The translations under genes were made by a program, and so were the position numbers. Of a DNA stretch of 64,000 bases, positions 33,595 to 41,860 are shown in pieces. Below the pieces are notes generated by a model. The model saw only the letters and a list, made by a program, of their open reading frames with translations. It did no database searches and was not told the origin of the DNA. This DNA comes from Bradyrhizobium diazoefficiens. GTDB lineage: Bacteria > Pseudomonadota > Alphaproteobacteria > Rhizobiales > Xanthobacteraceae. How positions within the stretch are numbered: the stretch's first letter is position 1; each line of letters begins with the position of its first letter. The DNA lies in assembly GCF_018129965.1 (NCBI RefSeq), contig NZ_JAFCKW010000010.1, positions 1 to 64,000 of the forward strand. The letters are read 5' to 3'.

Positions 33595-34200
33595 CTATGG
33601 CTCGTCCTTTGGCGGCATTCGGGGCGGCGGCAGCGGCGTGAACACGGCGCCTTGCGCGCCGGACGGCGGCGCGACGAATTCTCCGGTCGAGGAATCGCCG
33701 CCGCTCGTCTCCATGACGGTTTTGGGCGTCACATATTCCCGGACCATATCGATCAGGCTGCCGTCGCCGCCGCCGAAATCCGCGGCGCGCCCGCCCTGCG
33801 GGTGGCCGAGCGCGATCTCGTTCTCCGCCGCATGGGTCTTGTCGGCCAGCCTGTCATTGTAGGGCACCCGGAAGGCCCGGGGGATGCCGCTTGGACGATT
33901 GTCCGCGTCGAGCTGCTCGACCCAGAGATAGATCGAGCCGGGGTCCCCCTCCAGCGAATGTGGCTCGACGATGCGAGCCTTCAGCAGCTTGAATGAGGTG
34001 GGCAGCCGGTCCGTGCTGGCCCAGCCGAGCAGCCCGCGCATTTCGGTGAAGCTGACGACATAGAAAGCGCTGGTCACGACCACCGCCACCGCCTTGAGCC
34101 ACCAGTGCAGCCGTGCATAGACCAGCACGATCAGCAGCAGCGCGCCGATCACCGCGTAGGCGACCGACAGCGTGAGAATGACCTCTTGCAGATTACTCAC
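33595..34200 (-). CDS. Hypothetical two-helix membrane protein with Pro-rich tail
   Basis: A 201-residue protein. Two hydrophobic helices occupy about residues 6-28 and 33-52. They are followed by a soluble domain of about 90 residues (KARIVEPHSLEGDPGSIYLWVEQLD, AFRVPYNDRLADKTHAAENE) and a disordered Gly/Pro-rich C-terminus ending in PPPRMPPKDEP. GTG start, overlapping the end of the ExbD-like gene by eight bases. No family recognised. It is the third gene of an ExbB/ExbD-like set. Confidence 0.75.
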   Translation of the reverse strand: MSNLQEVILTLSVAYAVIGALLLIVLVYARLHWWLKAVAVVVTSAFYVVSFTEMRGLLGWASTDRLPTSFKLLKARIVEPHSLEGDPGSIYLWVEQLDADNRPSGIPRAFRVPYNDRLADKTHAAENEIALGHPQGGRAADFGGGDGSLIDMVREYVTPKTVMETSGGDSSTGEFVAPPSGAQGAVFTPLPPPRMPPKDEP

Positions 34201-34864
34201 GGCGCACCCTCACCCCGGTCTTCGGGTCGAGATCGGCGCCGTTGCGCCAGCCGCTTCGAAACGTCTCCAGCAGCGATTTAGGCCGCTGGTCGACGTTGAT
34301 CACCTTGCCCTCGTCATCGAGCCGGAACCGTACCGCCGTCTTCTCGTCGCCGGTGTGGTCGAGCGTGAACTTGTTGTCGAAGATCACCTGCGCGGTCGGA
34401 TTGAGTTTTTGCACTTTCACATTGGCCGTCACCGGCTCGCCGGTCGTCGCCACGAAATGCGAGACATTGACGGTGTATTCGCCGGGCAGGATGCCGCGCA
34501 CGGTGACGATCTCCTCGCGGATCGGCGAGGCGATCTTCTTGCCGTTGACCATGATGAAATCGTTGGCTCCGCCGCGGTCGTCGCGATCGAGCGTCAGGAA
34601 GCCGGCCTCGCGATGACGATACCAGGCAATGTTGCCGGCGGGATCCTGCACGAACAGGTCGAGATCGTCGGGGTGGCTGTCCGGCCAGTCCAGCGTGATC
34701 ATGAACTCGGCCTTGGAGTCGATCTTGCCGTCCTTGGCATCCGGGGAGACCGCAAGCAGCGCCAGGAAGAACAGGAACGCGATCACCTGAAGCGCCTTGA
34801 ACAGCATCACGCCCAGCGGATCGAACGGCTCCTCGCGCGGATAGAGACCGAAATCATCCATCAT
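34193..34864 (-). CDS. ExbD-topology membrane protein with YfaP/DUF2135-like domain
   Basis: A 223-residue protein with a short cytoplasmic N-terminus, one helix (about residues 20-40, PLGVMLFKALQVIAFLFFLALLAV) and a periplasmic domain. The PDDLDLFVQDPAGNIAWYRH motif resembles YfaP/DUF2135 beta domains. Position after an ExbB-like gene and single-helix topology suggest an ExbD/TolR role. However, the segment aligns by eye with PLIDVML of ExbD without the channel Asp, so proton coupling is doubtful. ATGA overlap with the upstream gene. Confidence 0.75.
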   Translation of the reverse strand: MMDDFGLYPREEPFDPLGVMLFKALQVIAFLFFLALLAVSPDAKDGKIDSKAEFMITLDWPDSHPDDLDLFVQDPAGNIAWYRHREAGFLTLDRDDRGGANDFIMVNGKKIASPIREEIVTVRGILPGEYTVNVSHFVATTGEPVTANVKVQKLNPTAQVIFDNKFTLDHTGDEKTAVRFRLDDEGKVINVDQRPKSLLETFRSGWRNGADLDPKTGVRVRRE

Positions 34865-35646
34865 GACGCGGTTCCGGCGCCTTTGAGTCCCGCACCCTTG
34901 CGCTCCAGCACCGGCGTCACACAGGTTTCGGTCAGCACGACCGCATCAGAGAACACCCGCTGGGTCGCGGCATCCAGCATGTAATACTGGATGCGGACGA
35001 GGATCGAGCCGACCAGGCCCGCCAGTGTCGTGTACATCGCGACTGCCATGCCGTCGCTCATTAGCCCCATCGAGGAGCGCATCGCGACCTTGTCGGCGGC
35101 ATCCAGCCCCGCGATCGGCGCCAGCATGATGATGAAGCCGATGATGGTGCCGAGCAGGCCGAGCTTCATCAACGTGTCCGAGACGAAGGCACCGAAGCCG
35201 TTGGAGCCGCGCAGGCGGTCGGCGAGCGTCCGCAGCAACAGCGTCTGGTCGACAGGCCGGTAATCCTGAGCAGCGGCCTTGGTCACCAGGCTCTCGATGT
35301 GATCCCGCACGAGGCCGCGTGGCAGCGTCGCCGCGCTCGCATCGAGCGCCTTGTGGCCGTCGGGCGCCGCGAGCACCGCGCGGCAGCGACGCGCCGCGGC
35401 GCCTTCACGGGCGATCGTGCGGGTGCGCAGGAAGCAATGCCCGCAGGTCAGCACATAGAGCAGCGCGATCACGCTGGAAATGTAGGTGCGGTCCGAGGTC
35501 AGCATCAGGCGGATCAGGCCGAACCGCCACAGCAGCACGACGGCGAAGATCGAAAGCCCGGTGAAGATCATCCAGAACAGCAGCGCGCTGCGCTCGGATG
35601 GGTCGGCGGGCTGTTGCGTGGTCGGACCCATCGCTATCGAGTTCAT
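34861..35646 (-). CDS. MotA/TolQ/ExbB-like membrane protein
   Basis: A 261-residue protein. Two N-terminal helices (about 22-42 and 55-72), a cytoplasmic segment, then the conserved paired helices KLGLLGTIIGFIIMLAPI and GMAVAMYTTLAGLVGSILV. The GTxxG and AxxTTxxGLVGS signatures define the MotA/TolQ/ExbB channel family. GAGG precedes the ATG at 35646. It heads a five-gene minus-strand run ending with the kinase/USP gene; proteins of this family usually form pentameric ion-driven motors. Confidence 0.85.
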   Translation of the reverse strand: MNSIAMGPTTQQPADPSERSALLFWMIFTGLSIFAVVLLWRFGLIRLMLTSDRTYISSVIALLYVLTCGHCFLRTRTIAREGAAARRCRAVLAAPDGHKALDASAATLPRGLVRDHIESLVTKAAAQDYRPVDQTLLLRTLADRLRGSNGFGAFVSDTLMKLGLLGTIIGFIIMLAPIAGLDAADKVAMRSSMGLMSDGMAVAMYTTLAGLVGSILVRIQYYMLDAATQRVFSDAVVLTETCVTPVLERKGAGLKGAGTAS

Positions 35647-35843
35647 GCTGCCTCGCTCCCGGCCTGCGACGATCTGCGCCGGGCGATTGGATCAAAGCCG
35701 CCGCGTCGGGTCCAGAGATTATGAGCGGGTTTTTCGCAAATGTGCGCGTATCAGTGCGCGCTGCAGATGTCGTGCTGCGGAGCAGCGAACAGGCGCTTTC
35801 GACGCCGTCGCGGAACTCTATCGTGTTGGCGGTACGGGCCGGC

Positions 35844-36428
35844 TCAGGCCTTCAACCCGCGCAACACCAGCGCGAGCGTCGCATCAATGCGCGCGGGCAG
35901 TTCGGCATCTTTCCACTCGTCGGCATGGGCCGGATGGTGGAAGCGGCTGGTGGCGTCGAAGATTGCGCGCGCCGTGGTCTTGACGTCGTCAACCGCGAAG
36001 ACGCCCTGCGCGACGCCATCGGCGAGGATCCCCGCGATCTGGTCGATCATGGTGTCCTTGTGGCACTTCACCGCTGCGCAGGCTTCCCGCGCCAGCGTCA
36101 GATAGGTGTCGAACATCTCGGGGTCGTCGAGCACGCGCGAACACTTGGCGGCGAACAACGTCCGCAGCCAGCGATCGAGGCGCACCGGAGCGGGGCCCTG
36201 CTCCTTGGCGATCGCCAGGAGCGGCGCGTCAATGCGGTCCAGCCAGCGTTTGGCGACGGCCTCGCGCAGCGAGGCCTTGCTGGGGAAATGGCGATAGACG
36301 CTGCCGTGGCTCACATCGAGCGCACGGGCAACATCGACCACGGTGGCTTTGGCGAGTCCGTAACGACGCAGCACGTCCTCGGTGACTTCGAGGATCCGCT
36401 CCGGCGTCAAGACAACGGCTTCGTTCAT
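35844..36428 (-). CDS. TetR-family transcriptional regulator
   Basis: A 194-residue TetR-type regulator. The DNA-binding helices are KATVVDVARALDVSHGSVYRHF at about residues 25-47, with a 140-residue ligand-binding domain of the TetR_C_7/AefR-like kind. It is followed by a 197-base gap before the ExbB-like gene and is not clearly cotranscribed with it. Its target is unknown; no strong palindrome lies at its own start. Confidence 0.85.
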   Translation of the reverse strand: MNEAVVLTPERILEVTEDVLRRYGLAKATVVDVARALDVSHGSVYRHFPSKASLREAVAKRWLDRIDAPLLAIAKEQGPAPVRLDRWLRTLFAAKCSRVLDDPEMFDTYLTLAREACAAVKCHKDTMIDQIAGILADGVAQGVFAVDDVKTTARAIFDATSRFHHPAHADEWKDAELPARIDATLALVLRGLKA

Positions 36429-36518
36429 GCCAGCACCATGTTCCCGTTAAGGGCTCAGTTACCCGGCGATGGGTGCTTTTCCGAAGCGCCCGTGCCGGCC
36501 GTTCGGAAAGCTCTCGCC

Positions 36519-36620
36519 TCAATGAGGCAGTTTTGCAGCCTGCGCCGCGATCTGGCGCGCTACCAGCAAATTGAGCCAATGCCCAATGGTGCCAGTGAAA
36601 TTGATGATTTCGGTCGTCAT
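36519..36620 (-). CDS. Possible 33-residue peptide
   Basis: A small ORF reading MTTEIINFTGTIGHWLNLL and ending in a Lys-Leu-Pro-His tail, with an amphipathic or membrane-binding helix (GHWLNLLVARQIAAQA). GGAG lies ten bases before the ATG. It lies in the 376-base stretch between the TetR gene and the secreted-protein gene. Support is modest: start signal and plausible amino acid composition only. Confidence 0.3.
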   Translation of the reverse strand: MTTEIINFTGTIGHWLNLLVARQIAAQAAKLPH

Positions 36621-36759
36621 TGTCTCACATCTCCATTCATCCGCGGTCCCCACTCCAAAACTGCGCCCTGAATCCGCAATCGTTACGAATCTCGGGCTCC
36701 CCGGGGGACTACCGCGTGACGCCCAATCGGAGCGTCCGGAAACGGATATACATGGCTCG

Positions 36760-36783
36760 CTGACAGATTTCAATATCTGTCAG
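36760..36783. repeat. Perfect 9-bp inverted repeat
   Basis: CTGACAGAT at 36760-36768 and ATCTGTCAG at 36775-36783 are separated by TTCAAT. It lies 22 bases beyond the stop of the minus-strand secreted-protein gene. It could be a hairpin terminator, but there is no T-run, or a regulator site for the small ORF downstream. The rest of 36429-36804 shows nothing else that I can support. Confidence 0.5.
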
Positions 36784-36804
36784 TCAATGATCCGTGATTG
36801 ACAG

Positions 36805-37320
36805 TTAATTTCTGACCCATACCCCGTTACAGTCGTTTCGCAAGCCATTTGACGATGGCGGGGCTCCAAGGGCCGCGGAGCTGAAGCCGCAGATGTTGCC
36901 GTCGAGGTAACCGCTGCGGCCACGCCCCTGCAGGTAGCGCTTGCTGAAGAAGATCGTGTGCAATGTGTTGCCGGCCCCGTCGCGCAGAAGGAACTGCCAG
37001 CGCAGGTCGGGCTCATAGGCGACCGGCGCCGGCGACAGCCTTGTGACGGTGGCTGCGAGGTCCGCCGCGTCCTGCGGGCTGAGGTCGAGCGCGGCGCGTT
37101 CGCTCGAATAGCTCGCAAAGTGCTCGGGTGAAATCGGAATGCTGGCGAGCAGGCGATCCGAGATCTTCAGGAGTTCGATTCGCTTCACCTCGCCACCTGT
37201 GAGCTGTCGCTGGATCGCAATCAGGGCCGCGTTCGCGGCGGCGACATCGCAGGCCATGACGCCGCCGGAGACCAGGACCAGGGCGAGCGCAAGCACCGAA
37301 ATGACTGATCCAGATCGCAT
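36805..37320 (-). CDS. Hypothetical secreted protein
   Basis: A 171-residue protein with a Sec signal peptide (SVISVLALALVLVSGGVMA, cleavage near residue 23). The mature part has three cysteines and no motif that I recognise. The ATG at 37320 follows AAGGA and starts the signal peptide; longer in-frame sequence upstream overlaps the divergent M20 gene. Periplasmic location is predicted. Nothing in the neighbours explains its role. Confidence 0.65.
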   Translation of the reverse strand: MRSGSVISVLALALVLVSGGVMACDVAAANAALIAIQRQLTGGEVKRIELLKISDRLLASIPISPEHFASYSSERAALDLSPQDAADLAATVTRLSPAPVAYEPDLRWQFLLRDGAGNTLHTIFFSKRYLQGRGRSGYLDGNICGFSSAALGAPPSSNGLRNDCNGVWVRN

Positions 37321-37444
37321 CGTTGCCCGTCCTTGTTGCGCTTGTGGCGCGGCAGCGTTGTCAGTCCCGAATTTGCCGCAGCCGGTGCCGCAGGATACGG
37401 TACGTCCATCTTTCCTTCGACCATGAATAACGGACATCCTCCTC

Positions 37445-38617
37445 GTGCCCATCGTCAACCGCGTTGCCGCCCTCTCCGACGAAATGGCCGCCTGGCGCCA
37501 TGACTTCCACGAGAACCCGGAACTGCTCTACGAAGTCCACCGCACCGCCGGCATCGTCGCCGATAAGCTGCGCGCGTTCGGCTGCGACGAGGTGGTGACG
37601 GGCATCGGCCGCACCGGCGTCGTCGGCGTGATCCGCGGCCGCAAATCGGCATCGGGCAAGACCATCGGCCTGCGCGCCGACATGGATGCACTGCCGATCA
37701 TGGAGACATCGGGCGTCGCCTACGCCTCGAAAATCCCCGGCAAGATGCACGCCTGCGGCCATGACGGCCACACCGCGATGCTGCTCGGCGCGGCCAAGTA
37801 CCTCACCGAGACGCGCAATTTCGACGGCACCGCAATCGTGATCTTCCAGCCCGCCGAAGAAGGCGGCGGCGGCGGCAAGGCGATGGTCGAGGACGGGCTG
37901 ATGACGCGCTGGAACATCGAGCAGGTCTACGGCATGCACAACATGCCGGGCTTGCCCGAAGGCCATTTCGCCACCACGCCGGGTCCGCTGCTCGCCTCCT
38001 CCGACAACATCCAGATCACGGTTCGCGGCAAGGGCGGCCACGCCGGCGCCACGCCGCACCAGGCGATCGACAGCGTGCTGATCGGCTCGCAGATCGTCAA
38101 CGCGCTGCAAACGATCGTCGCCCGCAACGTCGATCCGCTCAAGTCCGCCGTCATCTCCATCACGCAGTTCCACGCCGGCACCGCCTTCAACATCATCCCT
38201 GAGACCGCTGAACTCGCCGGCACCGTGCGCACGCTCGACCCCGAGGTGCGCGATCTCGTCGAACGCCGCATCGCCGAGGTCGCCGACAACGTCGCCCGTG
38301 CCTATGGCGGATCGGCCGAGACGAGATACACGCGGATGTATCCGGTGACGCTGAACCACGCGCGAGAAGCCGGCGTCGCCGCCGACGTTGCTCGCGACAT
38401 CGTCGGCGCCGAGCGCGTCAACGACCGCATGATCCCGATGATGGGTGCGGAGGATTTCTCGTTCATGCTCGAAGCCCGACCCGGCGCGATGGTGCTGGTC
38501 GGCATGGGCGACAGTCCCGCGTGCCACCACCCCGCTTACGTCTTCAACGACAACATTCTCGGCCACGGCGCCTCGTTCTGGGTGCGCCTGATCGAGACGG
38601 CGATGCCGGTTGGGTAG
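37445..38617 (+). CDS. M20 family amidohydrolase (hippurate hydrolase-like)
   Basis: A 390-residue zinc aminoacylase/amidohydrolase of the M20D type. Metal-binding sites are visible in GLRADMDALPI, HACGHDGHTAML and the QPAEEGGGGGKAM Glu pair, and a dimerisation domain lies in the middle (GKGGHAGATPHQAIDSV). It cleaves N-acyl amino acids such as hippurate or IAA conjugates. The GTG at 37445 gives the standard N-terminus PIVNRVAALSDEMAAWRHD; the ribosome-binding site is weak. Confidence 0.92.
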   Translation: MPIVNRVAALSDEMAAWRHDFHENPELLYEVHRTAGIVADKLRAFGCDEVVTGIGRTGVVGVIRGRKSASGKTIGLRADMDALPIMETSGVAYASKIPGKMHACGHDGHTAMLLGAAKYLTETRNFDGTAIVIFQPAEEGGGGGKAMVEDGLMTRWNIEQVYGMHNMPGLPEGHFATTPGPLLASSDNIQITVRGKGGHAGATPHQAIDSVLIGSQIVNALQTIVARNVDPLKSAVISITQFHAGTAFNIIPETAELAGTVRTLDPEVRDLVERRIAEVADNVARAYGGSAETRYTRMYPVTLNHAREAGVAADVARDIVGAERVNDRMIPMMGAEDFSFMLEARPGAMVLVGMGDSPACHHPAYVFNDNILGHGASFWVRLIETAMPVG

Positions 38618-38624
38618 GTCGGGT

Positions 38625-38721
38625 CGTAGGGTGGGCCAAGCGAAGCGTGCCCACCATTCCACGCGGCGCTGCTGACATATGGTGGGCACGGCGCGCGGAG
38701 GGCGCGCCTTTGCCGACCCTA
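38625..38721. repeat. Intergenic palindromic repeat, family B, copy 2
   Basis: A 97-bp element between the convergent M20 and acyl-CoA synthetase genes. It shares with the copy at 8034-8128 the segments GTGGGC-AAGCGAAGCGTGCCCACCA and GGTGGGCACGGCGC...GCGCGCCTTTGCC. As it separates convergent genes it may serve as a bidirectional transcription block. Confidence 0.75.
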
Positions 38722-38724
38722 ATG

Positions 38725-40632
38725 CTAAGCCTGCACGACCTCGTGACGCATCACGAACGGCGCGAGCAGCGTATGCACCTCGCCGGCCACCACCTCGCGC
38801 TGGTCGGCCGGAAGGCCCGTGAGAGTCACAGTGGCGATCGAGCCGTGGCTGCCGTGGGCGCCGACCTTCACCTTGCAATCGATGCCGCGATCGATGATGG
38901 GCGCCAGGACCTTGGTGAAGACGCGTTGCGCCGCGTCCCAGCGCAGCTGCGGCTTGAAGACCTTGCCGACGCCCGTCACCGGCATCGGATCAATGGGAAT
39001 GACCTGGACCGGAACCGCGGCGCGCTCCGGCGTGCGCTCGCGCACCCAATTCTCGAGTTCGCCCGGCTCGACCTTTGCGCCCGGCTTCAGTTGCACGTAA
39101 CCTACCGGCAGTTCGCCGGCATAGGCGTCGGGCTGGCCGACCACCGCGGCGAAGCCGACGGCCGGATGGCGGAACATGATCTCCTCGATCGGCGCCGGAT
39201 CGATGTTGTGGCCGCCGCGGATCACGAGATCCTTGGCGCGGCCGGTGATCCAGAGATGGCCGTCGGCATCGAGCCGGCCGAGGTCGCCGGAATTGACCCA
39301 GACCTCGTCGACGAAGGCGCCCTTGTTGTGCTCGTCGTTGAGATAGCCGCTGAATACGCCGGGTCCGGCCATGACCACGACTCCGATCTCGTCCGGCTTG
39401 CAGTCGCGGATCAGGCGTCCGTCGGCATCGAGCTGCACGATCCGCACGCGCGCATAGGGCATCGGCAGCCCGACCGAGCCGAGCCGGATCGGCCGCGACG
39501 GATAGGCCAGCGTGTGCACGCTCGAGGTTTCGGTCATGCCGTAGACCTCGACCACCGGCAGCTTCAGCTTGTCCTGGATCGCCGAGCCCACCGCGACGGG
39601 GATCGCCGAGCCGCCGCCGGCTGCATATTTCAGGCTGGAGATGTCGGCGTTGCCAGGCGGCACCGCAAGCGTCGCGGCGAGCACCGTCGGCACGCTCGAC
39701 AGCGCCTCGGGCTTGAAGCGCTCCACCAGCCCCCAGATGTTCTTGACCGCATTGGGATTACGCCAGCCGCCCGGCGACAGCACAACCAGCGAGCCGCCGC
39801 TCGACAGCATGGTCAGCACCTGCGTCAGCGATCCGCCGACGTGAAACAGCGGCATGCCGAACAGCAAGTTGGCGCCCGGCTTCGCCTTGAGCAGCAAATT
39901 GAGCGCCCAGGCCTGATAGACCTGGTTGGCGTGGGTGTGCCGCACCAGCTTCGGCGTGCCGGTGGTGCCGCCGGTGTGAAAATAGGCGGCGACGTCGCCG
40001 CCCGAAATCCTGCGCCCGCTGACCAGCCGGTCTGACGGCTGCTGCTTGATCAAATCGTTGAAGGCAAAGATGCCCTTCGCCGGATCGCCGCCGCCGAACA
40101 CCTGCACGACCGCCTTGAGGTGCTTCAACTGCGGGCGGATCTGCTCGACCTTCTGCCAGATGTCGGTGCCCGGCATCGGCCCGAGCGCCACCAGAATCTT
40201 CGTCTTTGCCGCTTCCAGGATCTCGGCGATCTGGTGCGGCTCGAGCAGCGGATTGACGGGATTGGCGATGCCCGCGGCTTCCGCGCCGAACAGCGTCACG
40301 AAGGCGTCGGGCACCAGCGGCAGCATGAAGCTGACGACATCGCCCTTCTCGACACCGAGCGCATGGAACATGTTGGCGGCCTGCGTGACGCGCGCGATGA
40401 AGTCGCGGTGCGTGACCACCATGGGCGTGTCGGCCGGATCGGCATTCTGCAGGAACTGGATCGCCGCGCCGTCGGGGTTTCGCTCGGCACCGAGCCTGAT
40501 GGCGTCATAGGTGCTCTCGGCCGCGACGCGGTCGGCGTAAGAGACCTGCTCGAAGGCCCGGACCTCGTCGTCCGTCAAAAGCTCGGGATAGTCGCTGCCG
40601 ATAAGGCGATCGAGCGCGTGGATGCCCGCCAT
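38725..40632 (-). CDS. Acyl-CoA synthetase (AMP-forming)
   Basis: A 635-residue member of the ANL superfamily that activates a carboxylic acid to its CoA thioester via an acyl-AMP. Motifs: phosphate loop YFHTGGTTGTPKLVRHTH, A5 YGMTETSS, the SGDLGRLDADG and ITGRAKDLVIRGGHNI hinge, and the C-terminal catalytic Lys in GVGKVFKPQLRW. The first about 60 residues and the C-terminal 60 residues after that Lys are longer than in short-chain enzymes. GGAGG lies before the ATG at 40632. Substrate is unknown. Confidence 0.9.
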   Translation of the reverse strand: MAGIHALDRLIGSDYPELLTDDEVRAFEQVSYADRVAAESTYDAIRLGAERNPDGAAIQFLQNADPADTPMVVTHRDFIARVTQAANMFHALGVEKGDVVSFMLPLVPDAFVTLFGAEAAGIANPVNPLLEPHQIAEILEAAKTKILVALGPMPGTDIWQKVEQIRPQLKHLKAVVQVFGGGDPAKGIFAFNDLIKQQPSDRLVSGRRISGGDVAAYFHTGGTTGTPKLVRHTHANQVYQAWALNLLLKAKPGANLLFGMPLFHVGGSLTQVLTMLSSGGSLVVLSPGGWRNPNAVKNIWGLVERFKPEALSSVPTVLAATLAVPPGNADISSLKYAAGGGSAIPVAVGSAIQDKLKLPVVEVYGMTETSSVHTLAYPSRPIRLGSVGLPMPYARVRIVQLDADGRLIRDCKPDEIGVVVMAGPGVFSGYLNDEHNKGAFVDEVWVNSGDLGRLDADGHLWITGRAKDLVIRGGHNIDPAPIEEIMFRHPAVGFAAVVGQPDAYAGELPVGYVQLKPGAKVEPGELENWVRERTPERAAVPVQVIPIDPMPVTGVGKVFKPQLRWDAAQRVFTKVLAPIIDRGIDCKVKVGAHGSHGSIATVTLTGLPADQREVVAGEVHTLLAPFVMRHEVVQA

Positions 40633-40787
40633 GGAATTCCGTCCTCCCTCAGATGCATTTCCCCGCCCCCTGTCTTTTGACATTTTGGTGTGGCGAGGCC
40701 TCGACCGATGGGCCGGTCAAGCGGGTGCACAATGATGCATGATTTGGCGTTCGTCCATGCCTTGCCGGACACGATTCGCCTGCGCCA

Positions 40788-41690
40788 TCACTCGCGCGAG
40801 GCCTTCATCCGCGCCATCAGCAGATCCGCCACCAGCCTGCACGACGGCGACATGTTGCGGCTGGCAAGCTGAACCAGCGTCACTTGCGTTGCCTCCAGCC
40901 GCTTGTCGCGCAAGGGCACGGCGACCAGCCGGCCGGCCTCGATCGACGGCATGGCGGTATCACGCGGCAGGAAGGTCGCAAGGTCCGTGCGCGCGGCCAG
41001 CGTCTGGGCAAAGGCCAGCGAGTTCGTCTCGTTGCAGATTTCCAGCCGTACCTTGGCATTGGCGCAGGCGCGATCGATCTCCTGCCGGATGCCGAAGGAC
41101 GGATCGGGCACGACGACACGCAGGCCAGCCAGCTCCTTGACCGAGCAGCTCTCGCGATGGGCCAGCGAATGTTTCGGCGACGCGATCAGGCACAGCGACT
41201 GGCGCATGCGCGCAAGCTCGATCAGCTCGCGGCGCGGCGCGCGCCCGAACACCAGCCCGAGATCGACCTCGTTGCGGCTGACCATCTCGGCCACCGCGCG
41301 CGAGCCGACCACCGTCATCGAGATCGAAATGCCGGGATAGTCGGTGGACAGATCGATCACGAAGTTGGACAGGAAGTTGGTCACCATGCCCTCGACGGCC
41401 GCGAACTTGACCTGGCCGCGCCGCATCGTCTCGAATTCCTGCACCTTGACCCGGATGCCGTCGAGCTGGTGGCGGTTGTCGACTGCGTAGCGATAGAGCA
41501 GCCGTCCGGCATCGGTCAGCATCATGCCGCGCGCCCCGCGTTCGAACAGCTTGACCGACAACTCCTCCTCGAGCGCCTGGACCTGCCGGCTGATGGCGCT
41601 CGGCGCGATCCGCAGCGCAGTCGCGGCCTGCTTGATCGAGCCGCTTTCGGTCACTTCGCGAAAATAGCGGATGGCGGCGGCTTCGATCAC
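40788..41690 (-). CDS. LysR-family transcriptional regulator
   Basis: A 300-residue LysR-type regulator. The winged helix-turn-helix is GSIKQAATALRIAPSAISRQVQALEEEL and the remainder is the periplasmic-binding-like effector domain. The GTG at 41690 is preferred because AAGGAAGG lies seven bases before it; a TTG at 41711 is also in frame. It is divergent from a Liv-type transporter operon, and a perfect T-N11-A dyad sits in between, so it very likely controls that operon. Confidence 0.9.
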   Translation of the reverse strand: MIEAAAIRYFREVTESGSIKQAATALRIAPSAISRQVQALEEELSVKLFERGARGMMLTDAGRLLYRYAVDNRHQLDGIRVKVQEFETMRRGQVKFAAVEGMVTNFLSNFVIDLSTDYPGISISMTVVGSRAVAEMVSRNEVDLGLVFGRAPRRELIELARMRQSLCLIASPKHSLAHRESCSVKELAGLRVVVPDPSFGIRQEIDRACANAKVRLEICNETNSLAFAQTLAARTDLATFLPRDTAMPSIEAGRLVAVPLRDKRLEATQVTLVQLASRNMSPSCRLVADLLMARMKASRE

Positions 41691-41760
41691 GGGCAGGCCT
41701 TCCTTCTTCAAACGCGCCAGCAGGCACTGCCCAACGGGACGGCACGAGGCTGGCTAGTGT

Positions 41761-41808
41761 TCGAATTATTCGACCCAAGACCTCTAATTTCAATGCTTTT
41801 ATTCGAAT
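41761..41808. promoter_or_regulatory. Candidate LysR operator in the divergent intergenic region
   Basis: TCGAATTATTCGA at 41761-41773 is a perfect inverted repeat (TCGAA-TTA-TTCGA) with the LysR T-N11-A form. A second related site, ATTCGAAT, is at 41801-41808, about 38 bases away centre to centre. Two spaced sites of this kind are typical of LysR recognition and activation sites. Assignment to the adjacent regulator is inferred. Confidence 0.65.
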
Positions 41809-41860
41809 GGTGGATTTGCCATGCTCGCCTCCAGAGAGACCGCCATGGAGAATTCCTGAG

